Source of the DNA: Rhodococcus sp. IEGM 1409
Lineage (GTDB): Bacteria > Actinomycetota > Actinomycetes > Mycobacteriales > Mycobacteriaceae
Assembly: GCF_030056735.1 (NCBI RefSeq)
Contig: NZ_JASHKN010000001.1
Location: forward strand, 434,001-498,000
Direction of reading: 5' to 3'
Length of the DNA: 64,000 bases
This document shows positions 53,307 to 61,513 of the stretch, in pieces. How positions within the stretch are numbered: the stretch's first letter is position 1; every line of letters starts with the position of its first letter. The notes under the pieces are model-generated. The model worked only from the letters and a program-made list of their open reading frames with translations. It was not told the origin of the DNA and ran no database searches. The translations under genes were made by a program, and so were the position numbers.

Positions 53307-54002
53307 ATGAGCGAAACCGTGATCGAAGTGTCGATCGTCGCAGCCCCGTCCGTGCTCTGGCCCGCGCTGCGTGACCCGTCACTGATTCGTCGTTGGTTCG
53401 GCTGGGAGTACGACGGACTCGACGACGAAATCACCCAGATCTACTCCACCGCTGAGGCCGACCCCGAAGCATTGACGCTGAGACTCGGAAACGGTGACCG
53501 TTTCTCTCTACTAGAACGAGAAGGCAAGACGGTCGTCCGCATCGATCGACCGGCCAAGTCCGCGGAAGACGATTGGTACGACGACGTCACCGAGGGATGG
53601 ACGACGTTCCTCCAGTTGCTCAGATTCGCTGTGGAGCACCACGGGCTGGCCGAGCGAAGAACCATCTATCTCGACGGCCTTCTGCTCCCCGGCGAGAACG
53701 TGGCGACTGTCCTCGGGATCACCGAAATCGAACTGGCAGCGGGAAGTCGGTACGCGGCGACGATCGCTCCCGGCGACTATTTCGAGGGCGTCGTCGACTT
53801 CGTCACCGACCACCAATTCGGGTTGACAGTCGAAGATCTCGGTCCTGGCCTGCTGTCCGTCGCCTCGCAGTCCGTGACTGCCCAGCGGCCCGATGGGGGT
53901 ATGTCGATCCTGCTGACCACCTACAACCTGAGCGATGCCGAGTTCGACGAAATCAAGCATCACTGGTCTTCGTGGTGGGAAGGTCGCCGTCAAGAGGGCT
54001 GA
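53307..54002 (+). CDS. SRPBCC/AHSA1-like domain protein
   Basis: A 231-aa protein with a START/Bet v1-like fold: IEVSIVAAPSVLWPALRDPSLIRRWFGWEYDG is the opening of an activator-of-Hsp90-ATPase-like domain, and EGWTTFLQLLRFAVEHH its C-terminal helix. A second, less typical half (about residues 135-231) follows. Ligand unknown. It starts 19 bp after the cupin gene and stops 27 bp before the sensor kinase gene. Confidence 0.8.
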   Translation: MSETVIEVSIVAAPSVLWPALRDPSLIRRWFGWEYDGLDDEITQIYSTAEADPEALTLRLGNGDRFSLLEREGKTVVRIDRPAKSAEDDWYDDVTEGWTTFLQLLRFAVEHHGLAERRTIYLDGLLLPGENVATVLGITEIELAAGSRYAATIAPGDYFEGVVDFVTDHQFGLTVEDLGPGLLSVASQSVTAQRPDGGMSILLTTYNLSDAEFDEIKHHWSSWWEGRRQEG

Positions 54003-54020
54003 CGTTCCGCGAGGCGATAT

Positions 54021-54040
54021 GCTTCGACCATGGTCGAAGC
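54021..54040. promoter_or_regulatory. 20-bp perfect palindrome over the sensor kinase start codon
   Basis: GCTTCGACCATGGTCGAAGC is its own complement and is centred on the ATG at 54030. TATGCT (54018-54023) lies six bases before that ATG, so the kinase may also have its own leaderless promoter. The palindrome could be an operator or an RNA hairpin that hides the start codon. Confidence 0.45.
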
Positions 54041-55721
54041 TTCGGGTCACAGTCCGGCACGCACGTTCGGCGAGTTGCTCGACCGACTGGGCGATTCCAA
54101 CGCAGACATCCCGACCCTCCACCGTCTGCTCGAGGCGGTCCTGGTCGTCGGTTCAGGCCTTGATCTGGACCTGACACTTCAACGGATCATTACTTCTGCG
54201 ACAACGGTTCTGGATTGTCGCTACGGCGCCCTGGGGGTTGCGGCGCCAGGGGGCGGGCTCTCGGAATTCGTCTACGAGGGAATCCCCGGGTCCCAACGCG
54301 CGATCATGGGACATTTCCCCGAAGGGCATGGCGTTCTGGGTGTTCTGATGAATCATCCGCAGACTTTGCGCGTGGCGCATCTCGGCGACCATCCCGAATC
54401 GGTCGGATTCCCCGCAAATCACCCACCGATGGAGAGCTTCCTCGGAGCGCCGATCATGATGCGAGGAAAGGTGTTCGGCAGCATCTACCTGACCGAGAAG
54501 CGAGGAAAAGCCGAGTTCACCCAGGAAGACGAGGTCATTCTCGAGGCCCTCGCCATCGCAGCCGGTATCGCTGTGGAAAACGCCCGGCTGTTCGAGCAGT
54601 CACGAACTCGTGAAAGATGGCTCACCGCAACATCTGCCGTTCGCTCGCGGTTGCTGGCCGGTGACTCGCTCGAGGACGGCCTACAACTTCTTGCCAGTCG
54701 CGTTCGGGACCTGACCGGCGTCGACGACGTGATCGTGGTGATCTGCGAGAACGGATACGCACAGGTTCACGCTGCGGCCAGCGCTCGAACCACGTCGCGT
54801 GGAGTCAGAATTCCAGCGACGACCTATCCGTTCGACGTGGTGCGGAGCACTCGAAAGCTACAGGTACTCACCAATTTAGGTGCACTCACAGAGCTGGTGC
54901 CGTCGGCCGGGAGTGCGGTCGTGGCACCGATGTGCGTCGCCTCGGGTGTAGTCGGCGCGGTCATCGTGGCGTCGAATTCCACCAACACACACTGGGATCA
55001 CGACGAGCTGACCCGGATCGAGTCGATGGCCGAACTCGGCTCCGTTGCAATCGAGTTCGACGAGAAACAGAAGGCGCAACGCCTGTTGTCGGTCCTCGCC
55101 GACCGCGATCGCATCGCACGAGACTTGCACGACAACGTCATCCAGCGACTGTTCGCGAGTGGAATGAGCCTGCAGAGCACGCTTCCGGACGAGACCCTCC
55201 CCGAGTCGGCGCGCGCAATTGTCAAACGATCTCTCGAACAATTGGACAAGACCGTCCGCGAGATCCGGACTACCATCTTCGATCTGCAGACTCCCACGGC
55301 CACCGATTCGTCGAGCCTGCGCCGACGCCTCCTCGACGTCATCGGCGACGCCACCGCACAATCCGCCGTGACCCCCAGCGTCCAATTCTCCGGCGCCATC
55401 GACACTCTCGTGTATCCCGGGATCCACCAGCACGCCGAAGCTGTACTGCGAGAAGGACTGAGCAACGTCCTTCGGCATGCACACGCACGCCACATCACCA
55501 TCGCAGTCACCGCGGATGTCGAATTCGCGATCACAATCGAGGACGACGGCGTCGGACTCCCCTCCGACTTCCACAAGAGTGGGCTTCACAATCTCGAGCG
55601 CCGAGCCGAACATTGTGGCGGTACATGCACAATCGTCAACCACGATCCGAGCGGTGCACGTCTGCTCTGGCGAGTGCCGCTCGGCCGCACCAACTCGAAT
55701 CGACCGAAGTCCGGTCGGTAG
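54030..55721 (+). CDS. GAF-domain sensor histidine kinase, DevS/DosS-like
   Basis: A 563-aa cytosolic kinase. GAF-A covers about residues 45-190 and GAF-B about 215-345; HisKA_3 follows with the phospho-acceptor His in RDRIARDLHDNVIQRLFASG, then HATPase_c (EGLSNVLRHAHA, IEDDGVGLP). GAF-A keeps SVGFPANHPPMESFLGAP, matching DevS/DosT where a His in HPPM coordinates heme, so it may sense O2, NO or CO; heme ligation is inferred. Convergent with a DevR-like regulator three bases away, not in one operon with it as in M. tuberculosis. Confidence 0.9.
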   Translation: MVEASGHSPARTFGELLDRLGDSNADIPTLHRLLEAVLVVGSGLDLDLTLQRIITSATTVLDCRYGALGVAAPGGGLSEFVYEGIPGSQRAIMGHFPEGHGVLGVLMNHPQTLRVAHLGDHPESVGFPANHPPMESFLGAPIMMRGKVFGSIYLTEKRGKAEFTQEDEVILEALAIAAGIAVENARLFEQSRTRERWLTATSAVRSRLLAGDSLEDGLQLLASRVRDLTGVDDVIVVICENGYAQVHAAASARTTSRGVRIPATTYPFDVVRSTRKLQVLTNLGALTELVPSAGSAVVAPMCVASGVVGAVIVASNSTNTHWDHDELTRIESMAELGSVAIEFDEKQKAQRLLSVLADRDRIARDLHDNVIQRLFASGMSLQSTLPDETLPESARAIVKRSLEQLDKTVREIRTTIFDLQTPTATDSSSLRRRLLDVIGDATAQSAVTPSVQFSGAIDTLVYPGIHQHAEAVLREGLSNVLRHAHARHITIAVTADVEFAITIEDDGVGLPSDFHKSGLHNLERRAEHCGGTCTIVNHDPSGARLLWRVPLGRTNSNRPKSGR

Positions 55722-55723
55722 AC

Positions 55724-56362
55724 CTATCGACTGCCGCTGCGGATTTCGGTGGCCAGCACCGCAGCCTGAGTTCGACGCTGCATACCCAGCTTCGACAGCA
55801 GACGCGTCACGTAGTTCTTGACTGTCTTCTCCGCGAGGAACAATCGCGCGCCGATCTCCCGGTTGGTGAGCCCCTCTCCGATGAGGTCGAAGACTGCTCG
55901 CTCCTGATCGGAAAGTTCGGCCAACGGATCGGCTGTGCGGTCGCTACGGATCCGCTGCATCAGCGCCTCCGTCGCCCGACTGTCGAGCAGTGAACCGCCG
56001 CGCCCGACTGTGCGGACCGCAGCGACCAGATCGGTTCCCAGAATCTGTTTGAGGACGAACCCCGAGGCGCCGGCCATGATCGCGTCGAGCAACGCCTCGT
56101 CGTCGGCGTACGAGGTGAGCATCAGGCAGCGCAGGTTGGGCAGCATCGAGCGCAGTTCGCGGCACAGTTCGACGCCGTTGCCGTCAGGCAGCCGTACGTC
56201 CAGAACCGCGACGTCGGCATTGCTTTGCGGTACCGCAGCCAATGCTTCTCCCACGGATGCGGCCTCGCCCACCACCACGAAGTCTTCGACCCCGCCGAGT
56301 AGGTCGAACAAACCGCGTCGGACGATCTCGTGATCGTCGACCAGGAATATCCGCGTTGTCAT
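55724..56362 (-). CDS. NarL/FixJ response regulator, DevR (DosR)-like
   Basis: A 212-aa response regulator. Receiver: [16 protein letters not shown], phospho-Asp in [20 protein letters not shown], switch Thr in [15 protein letters not shown] and Lys in GFVLKQILG. Output: LuxR-type [23 protein letters not shown] with [18 protein letters not shown]. This last stretch is almost the same as M. tuberculosis DosR as I recall it. It lies 76 bp downstream of a universal stress protein gene on the same strand, the same order as Rv3134c-devR. Cognate kinase is probably the convergent DevS-like gene. Confidence 0.92.
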   Translation of the reverse strand: MTTRIFLVDDHEIVRRGLFDLLGGVEDFVVVGEAASVGEALAAVPQSNADVAVLDVRLPDGNGVELCRELRSMLPNLRCLMLTSYADDEALLDAIMAGASGFVLKQILGTDLVAAVRTVGRGGSLLDSRATEALMQRIRSDRTADPLAELSDQERAVFDLIGEGLTNREIGARLFLAEKTVKNYVTRLLSKLGMQRRTQAAVLATEIRSGSR

Positions 56363-56438
56363 CGAACCCCTCCAAAAGACATCTCGTGTCGAACGGTACC
56401 GGAGATGGTGGACTCAGAACTCATTGAATGCATTCTCT

Positions 56439-57332
56439 TCACTTGTTGACGTGTCGGACGATGAGAACCGGGCAATCGGCAGTGTGCAGGAGCGCCCGAC
56501 TGGTCGATCCGAGGAGCATTCCCGCGAATCCGCCGCGCCCACGGCTGCCGACGACTATCAATTGCGCCGTCTCCGCGTATTCGCTCAGAACCCGGACTGG
56601 ACGGTCACGCGCGACGACCCTCTCGACGACGACGTCCGGGTAACGCTCGGTGAATCCGGCCAGTTGCTCGGCGAGCACAACTTCCTCACCCGTCTGGATG
56701 CTGCTCCACAGTGGGTCCTCCGGGGTGGCGCCCAGCGAGGGCTGCACACTCACGTCACTCCACACGTTGACCGCAATCAAGGTGGCGCCCCTCGCGGAAG
56801 CCTGCTCGAAAGCATGCTCGACTGCCTCGATGCTGCTCTCGGATCCATCGACGCCGACGACGACGGGGCCTTCGGTCGGCGGTCGCCCGTCGAGCGTCCG
56901 CCCTCTGACAACCGCAACCGGTGATTCGCCGTGCGAGACCACGGACACCGTCGCGGAACCGACAACCAGTCCGGTGAATTCACCGTGTCCGCGGGGTCCG
57001 AGCGCAATGATGTACGCACTCTTGGACAATTCGATCAGCCGATCGGAGACACTGCCGTCGAGAAGTTCGGCGACGATCTCGAGGTCGTCGTCGATGCTCT
57101 GGCGCGCGAGGATCTGTGCGCTGTCCAGACGAGCGGTGGCAGTGCGGCGCAGTTCGTCCTTGAAGCTCTCGGCGAGGTACGGCTCGGAGTAGTAGAAGGC
57201 GGGGATATGCACCACCGTCGCGATGTGGAGAGGACGACCGAGCGCCACTGCCGTTCGAGCCGCCCAGACGACAGCCGACGACGCCGATTCCGAACCGTCC
57301 ACTGCTACGACGACGGGTTTGGTTGCACTCAT
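56439..57332 (-). CDS. Tandem universal stress protein, Rv3134c-like position
   Basis: A 297-aa protein with two UspA domains (about residues 5-145 and 155-293). ATP-binding glycine motifs are GPRGHGEFTGLVVGSATVSV and GSRGRGGFAGMLLGSTSRAL; VVVAVDGSESA opens domain 1 and VVVGVDGSESS opens domain 2. Dormancy-associated in mycobacteria. ATG at 57332 follows GGAGGGACG. It is upstream of the devR-like gene and likely cotranscribed with it. Confidence 0.9.
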   Translation of the reverse strand: MSATKPVVVAVDGSESASSAVVWAARTAVALGRPLHIATVVHIPAFYYSEPYLAESFKDELRRTATARLDSAQILARQSIDDDLEIVAELLDGSVSDRLIELSKSAYIIALGPRGHGEFTGLVVGSATVSVVSHGESPVAVVRGRTLDGRPPTEGPVVVGVDGSESSIEAVEHAFEQASARGATLIAVNVWSDVSVQPSLGATPEDPLWSSIQTGEEVVLAEQLAGFTERYPDVVVERVVARDRPVRVLSEYAETAQLIVVGSRGRGGFAGMLLGSTSRALLHTADCPVLIVRHVNK

Positions 57333-57407
57333 GTTCGTCCCTCCACTATCGACCACAGAATCTCTTCGCCCTCACACTATTGCCCAATGACGGCAAAAAG
57401 GATTCAT

Positions 57408-57427
57408 CAGCCGACGCGAGTCCCGAA
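57408..57427 (-). promoter_or_regulatory. Weak DosR-like site upstream of the universal stress protein
   Basis: On the minus strand TTCGGGACT matches one half of the dormancy consensus perfectly; the second half is mostly degraded. Its centre is about 86 bp before the start codon, similar to the strong box at 59889-59912 (98 bp). Confidence 0.3.
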
Positions 57428-57640
57428 TCGGACATTGGGTGTTCGGGTGGACTGCGGCAACGGCCCCGCCAACATCCCTTTTCGGGCGTCAACGAGGCCA
57501 CCGGTGCCGGATTCGCACGCGAACCCTGGCTACCCAATCCACGTTAGGTGAAGAACCCGACCGGTCAGAAGTGCAGAAAGTCCTGTCAACAAGCGCCCAA
57601 AATCGGGTTTCGTGCGCAAGAGATCCCGAATCACCCGCTC

Positions 57641-57688
57641 TGCTGTGCGCCTTTATTAACCGCCGGCGGTTAATAAAGGCGCACGGCA
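57641..57688. repeat. 40-bp palindromic repeat, copy 3
   Basis: The core 57645-57684 is perfectly symmetric over 40 bp: GTGCGCCTTTATTAACCGCC followed by its exact complement. It begins eight bases after the LLM oxidoreductase stop (on that gene's strand), so here it is in a 3' position and could end transcription, unlike the other two copies. Confidence 0.9.
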
Positions 57689-57691
57689 CGG

Positions 57692-58732
57692 TCAGTCACA
57701 AATCTTGCGGAACTTCTCGATCAGCTGGACACGGCCGTTGCGATCGGCCGCCAACGGCGAGACGTTGAGCGTCGTGACACCGGCTTCGGCGAAGGCTGCG
57801 ACGCGTTCCCTGACGTAGCTCTCGGGACCGATCAACGACACGGCACGAACCAGTTCGTCCGGGACTGCTGCTGCGGCTTCGTCCTTCTTGCCCGCGAGGT
57901 AGAGATCCTGGATCTTCTCGGCTGCCTCTTCGTAGCCGTAACGCACAGCGAGATCGTTGTAGAAGTTCTTGCCCTTGGCGCCCATGCCGCCGATGTAGAG
58001 CGCAAGGCTCGGGCGTACCCAGTCGAGCATGTGGTCGACGTCGTCACCGATGGCGAGCGCCGGCGACGCGTAAACCTGAAGCTCGCCGAGGCTCGGATCG
58101 CGCTTGGCCTTGCCCTTGGCGATCGGCTCACCCCAGACACTTGCCGCCTTCTCCGGATGGAAGAAGATCGGCTCCCAACCTTCGGCGATCTCGGCCGTCA
58201 GCTCGACGTTCTTGGGTCCGAGCGAAGCGATCAGGATCGGGATGCGCTCACGCACAGGATGATTGATCAGCTTGAGCGGCTTACCCAGCCCGGTGCCCTT
58301 CTCGGCGGGGAGCGGAACCTGGTAATACTTGCCCTGGTATTCGACCTTCTCGCGGCGCCACACCTGGCGGCAGATCTCGACGACCTCACGGGTGCGTCCC
58401 AGCGGAGCGTCGTACTTGACGCCGTGGAATCCCTCGATAACCTGCGGTCCGGAAGCACCGAGGCCCATCACGAAGCGGCCGTTGGAGACGAAGTCCAGGC
58501 CCGCTGCCGTCATCGCGGTCAACGAGGGCGTACGGGTGTAGATCTGGAAGATTCCCGATGCGAGTTCGATGGTCGACGTCTTGGCCGCCAGGTAGCCGAG
58601 CTGGCTGACCGCGTCGAAGGAATACGCTTCCGGAACGAAAGCGATGTCCAGGCCCGCCTTCTCCAGGTCACCGACCTCTTCGACGGTTTCGGCGAACCCG
58701 CCGCTGTAGTTCAAACCCATACCGATACGCAC
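57692..58732 (-). CDS. LLM-class F420-dependent oxidoreductase
   Basis: A 346-aa luciferase-like TIM-barrel flavin/F420 enzyme. Opening VRIGMGLNYSGGFAETVEEV, AFVPEAYSFDAVSQLGYLA, LGLGASGPQVIEGFHG, RTREVVEICRQVW and LALYIGGMGAKGKNFYND are typical of the subfamily I recall for Rv3520c. Likely reduces or oxidises an unknown substrate with F420. GTG at 58732 (ribosome site GGATTGGGG) is preferred to upstream in-frame codons. The upstream region holds a perfect 21-bp palindrome and two direct repeats. Confidence 0.88.
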   Translation of the reverse strand: MRIGMGLNYSGGFAETVEEVGDLEKAGLDIAFVPEAYSFDAVSQLGYLAAKTSTIELASGIFQIYTRTPSLTAMTAAGLDFVSNGRFVMGLGASGPQVIEGFHGVKYDAPLGRTREVVEICRQVWRREKVEYQGKYYQVPLPAEKGTGLGKPLKLINHPVRERIPILIASLGPKNVELTAEIAEGWEPIFFHPEKAASVWGEPIAKGKAKRDPSLGELQVYASPALAIGDDVDHMLDWVRPSLALYIGGMGAKGKNFYNDLAVRYGYEEAAEKIQDLYLAGKKDEAAAAVPDELVRAVSLIGPESYVRERVAAFAEAGVTTLNVSPLAADRNGRVQLIEKFRKICD

Positions 58733-58760
58733 GTTGTAACCCCAATCCTGACGATTGCTG

Positions 58761-58822
58761 CCGTGTGCGACGCGCACACGGGCAGTGGTACTCCCATCGA
58801 ACACTTACTCACATCGAACACT
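58761..58822. promoter_or_regulatory. Palindrome and direct repeats upstream of the LLM gene
   Basis: CCGTGTGCG-ACG-CGCACACGG (58761-58781) is a perfect inverted repeat. CATCGAACACT occurs twice, at 58795-58805 and 58812-58822, 17 bp apart (close to two helix turns). Both lie in the probable promoter of the LLM gene. Confidence 0.5.
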
Positions 58823-58849
58823 ACGGAACCTGAGTCCGCATTCATGTGA

Positions 58850-58889
58850 CTACCCCGTTCATATTCGATGACCGAAATGAACGGGGTAG
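58850..58889 (-). terminator. Hairpin terminator after the universal stress protein gene
   Basis: Perfect 13-bp stem CTACCCCGTTCAT / ATGAACGGGGTAG with a 14-base loop, starting 19 bases after the stop codon at 58909. There is no T-run. Confidence 0.65.
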
Positions 58890-58908
58890 CGGGAGAGGTT
58901 GAAGAGGG

Positions 58909-59802
58909 TCAGGATTCTTCGGGGCGAACCACCATGACGGGGCACTTGGCCGAAGCGATCAGAGTGTTGCTGGTCGAGCCGAGCAGCATGCCGCGGAATC
59001 CACCGCGGCCACGGCTTCCGACGACCACGAGCTGCGCTTTTGCCGACCAGTCCAGCAGCCGTCCACGTGGGTTGTCGAGGTAGACCTCGCGCCGGACCTT
59101 CACGTCCGGGTACTGCTCGGACCAACCCGCCAAGCTCTCGCTGAGAATTGCGTGCTCTTCCTCCTCGAGAGACTGCGGTGCAAGTGCAGCGGCCCTCGGA
59201 TCTTCGAATGCCGCGCTCCCGAGGTCGCTCCACACGTGCAGCGCCACCAACTCGGCGCCGCGGAAGGCCGCTTCCTCGAATGCGGCACCTACGGCCTGCG
59301 CACTGAGCGCGCTGCCGTCGACGCCGACCACGACCGGCCCCTCCGAGGGGACCGCGCCGTCGCGGTCTCGGACGACGATCACCGGGCACTTGCCGTGACT
59401 GGCCACCCCGACTGCGGTATTGCCGAGTACTGCCGTTGCCGCTTTGCCTGATGCAGAAGCTCCGACAACTACCCGCCTGGCCTGTGCCGAACTCTCGATC
59501 AACCACTGGGTTGCGCTGCCGATGGCGATTTCGGTGTGAACTTCGAGTTTCGGATCGATCTCACGGGCGAACTGTTCCGCCTCAGCCAAGATCGCTTTTC
59601 CGGCCTCTTCGACCCATTCGTACACCCCACCCGCGTCGACGTACGGTCCACCGAAACCGTACGGCGCGAAGTCGAGAGCGTGGATGATGTCGAGTCGCAA
59701 TTCGCGCTGGGCGGCGATTTTCGCGGCTTCGCGGAGCGCGGTGGACGCAGTGTCCGAACCCTCGACTCCGACAACAACACTGTTATGTTCGCGTGAACTC
59801 AT
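58909..59802 (-). CDS. Tandem universal stress protein, DosR-box associated
   Basis: A 297-aa protein with two UspA domains; VVVGVEGSDTAS and VVVGVDGSALSA open the two halves, and ATP-binding motifs GASASGKAATAVLGNTAVGV (degenerate in domain 1) and GSRGRGGFRGMLLGSTSNTL (complete in domain 2) are seen. ATG at 59802 follows GGAAGGTGGG. A near-consensus dormancy box lies about 98 bp upstream, so induction by the DevR-like regulator under hypoxia or NO is expected. Paralogue of the gene at 56439. Confidence 0.92.
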   Translation of the reverse strand: MSSREHNSVVVGVEGSDTASTALREAAKIAAQRELRLDIIHALDFAPYGFGGPYVDAGGVYEWVEEAGKAILAEAEQFAREIDPKLEVHTEIAIGSATQWLIESSAQARRVVVGASASGKAATAVLGNTAVGVASHGKCPVIVVRDRDGAVPSEGPVVVGVDGSALSAQAVGAAFEEAAFRGAELVALHVWSDLGSAAFEDPRAAALAPQSLEEEEHAILSESLAGWSEQYPDVKVRREVYLDNPRGRLLDWSAKAQLVVVGSRGRGGFRGMLLGSTSNTLIASAKCPVMVVRPEES

Positions 59803-59888
59803 GTGCCCACCTTCCTGAAGAAGTAACCGAGCAACTTTCACTCTAACCATCCCACTTGTCCGGCTTTTTTGGGGTCACCCCCTCTGCA

Positions 59889-59912
59889 TTTCGGGGACTT
59901 AAGTCCCCGAAA
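59889..59912. promoter_or_regulatory. DosR (dormancy) box, perfect 24-bp palindrome
   Basis: TTTCGGGGACTTAAGTCCCC continues symmetrically to 59912. The core GGGACTTAAGTCCC fits the DosR consensus GGGACTWWAGTCCC exactly; the outer positions match 18 of 20 of the full consensus. It is upstream of a universal stress protein gene and about 3.5 kb from a DevR homologue. Confidence 0.85.
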
Positions 59913-59943
59913 CTGTTGACGGATAGGGGAATTAGCAGAGCAA

Positions 59944-61449
59944 TCAGGACCAGGTGTGAACAGGATCTCCCGTGCGCATGTTCTCCACGTAACCGCGGAG
60001 CATTCCGGTGAGCGCAGTCGAGCGGTCCGCGCCCGAAGCCTCCGCCCGTGCAACATGCTCTCGTTGCCAGGCCGCACCGGTCTGCCGATTCATGCATCGC
60101 CCTTCGATGACGCCGAGGTACCGATCGCGGGCGGCGGCGGACAATCCGAAGTCCGCCAAGCCCTCGTGCGCCAACGGCAGCAGCCTTCGCAATATCAACT
60201 CGTCGGCACCGACCCAGCCGATCTCCGGCCAGTACAGGGTCGCGTCGAGTCCGTACTTGGCGCCGATGTGCAGGTTCTCTTCCGCCGCGTGAAAAGACAT
60301 GTGCGACCACAGTGGCCGCTCCGCGTTAACCAGTGCCCGAACGGTTCCGTAGTAGAAGGCTGCATTGGCCATGATGTCGACGACGGTCGGTCCGGCCGGC
60401 AGCACCCGATTCTCGATACGCAAGTGCGGCTTGCCATCCGAGCAGTCGTACACCGGTCGGTTCCACCGGTAGACCGTGCCGTTGTGCATCTGAAGCTCGC
60501 TCAACTCCGGAACCCCGCCCGCCGCGAGCACTTCCAGTGGATCGGTGTCCGACACATCTGGCAGCAAGGCCGGGAAATACCGCGAGTTCTCCTCGAACAG
60601 GTCGAGCACCGAATGGATCCACCGCTCACCGAACCACACCCGCGGACGCACACCTTGGTTCTTGAGCTCGAAAGTTCGCGTGTCCGTAGCCTGTTCGAAG
60701 ATCGGAATGCGCGATTCGTGCCAGAGTGCCTTGCCTGCCAGGAAAGGAGAATTGGCCGCCAACGCCACTTGCACTCCGGCCAGACACTGCGCGGCATTCC
60801 AGTGCGCGGCAAACTCTTCCGGCGCCACGCGCAGATGCAACTGCATGGACGTACACGCCGCCTCCGGCACCACCGAATTGGTATCGGCCCGAAGAATTTC
60901 CACGTCGCCGCCAGGCAGCGCGACACCTTCGACGTCGAGTTCGATGTCCTCTCCTCGCGCGGCAAAAATCTGCTCGTTGAGCAATTCGTAGCGCGGGTTG
61001 GCGGTGATCCACTCTCGATCGAGATGCTCGAGCTGCAGCGTCGGCAGCATCCCGATCATCACCATCTCGGCGTCGTGCGCGTGGATTCGCGCGTCAGCGA
61101 CATCGAGGGATGCCCGCAGTTTCTTCTCCAATTCGAAAGTCGCGTCACCGGTGAGTGGGCCGGGTTCGACGTTCATCTCGACGTTGAACTGTCCGAGCTC
61201 GGTTTGGAAAACCGCAGCGTCGTCGATGGATTCGAGTACTTCACGATTCGACATCGCAGGAGCCATGTCCCCGTTCACCAGGTTGAATTCGATCTCCATA
61301 CCCAGCAGCGGCGCCGGCTTGTCGACGGCGTCCCGAAAGTCACCACCGTCGAGCATCTGCTTCATGGCGTCGACACACGAGCGCACCTTCTTACGAAAGA
61401 GCCTGCGGTCGGCTCTGGTGAATTCTCTCGCCGTGACCTCTGCACCCAT
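59944..61449 (-). CDS. GCS2-type glutamate-cysteine ligase family protein
   Basis: A 501-aa ATP-dependent carboxylate-amine ligase homologue. Recognisable regions are LLGMEIEFNLVNGDMAPAM (metal Glu), ELGQFNVEMNVEPG, TSMQLHLRVAPEEF and HLRIENRVLPAGPTVVDIMANAAFYYG. It is longer than EgtA and YbdK-type ligases. Mycolic-acid bacteria use mycothiol, not glutathione, so ordinary gamma-glutamylcysteine synthesis for glutathione is doubtful; the real substrate is unknown. ATG at 61449. Its 3' end abuts the dormancy-box region. Confidence 0.82.
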   Translation of the reverse strand: MGAEVTAREFTRADRRLFRKKVRSCVDAMKQMLDGGDFRDAVDKPAPLLGMEIEFNLVNGDMAPAMSNREVLESIDDAAVFQTELGQFNVEMNVEPGPLTGDATFELEKKLRASLDVADARIHAHDAEMVMIGMLPTLQLEHLDREWITANPRYELLNEQIFAARGEDIELDVEGVALPGGDVEILRADTNSVVPEAACTSMQLHLRVAPEEFAAHWNAAQCLAGVQVALAANSPFLAGKALWHESRIPIFEQATDTRTFELKNQGVRPRVWFGERWIHSVLDLFEENSRYFPALLPDVSDTDPLEVLAAGGVPELSELQMHNGTVYRWNRPVYDCSDGKPHLRIENRVLPAGPTVVDIMANAAFYYGTVRALVNAERPLWSHMSFHAAEENLHIGAKYGLDATLYWPEIGWVGADELILRRLLPLAHEGLADFGLSAAARDRYLGVIEGRCMNRQTGAAWQREHVARAEASGADRSTALTGMLRGYVENMRTGDPVHTWS

Positions 61450-61513
61450 CGCGCCTTCCCCCTTCGACGATCAACGTCACTGAAGGCTATCCGGCCGATG
61501 TCACCCACGAACG

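Larger units (their letters stand above)
57333..57691. other. 359-bp intergenic region
   Basis: No gene is apparent. It holds the upstream region of the universal stress protein gene, a weak DosR half-site (57408-57427) and the third palindromic repeat (57641-57688). Confidence 0.6.

Noticed and set aside
7925-57688. The palindromic repeats as an insertion sequence or CRISPR
   Set aside because: They are single, widely spaced units with no transposase, target duplication or spacers between regular repeats.
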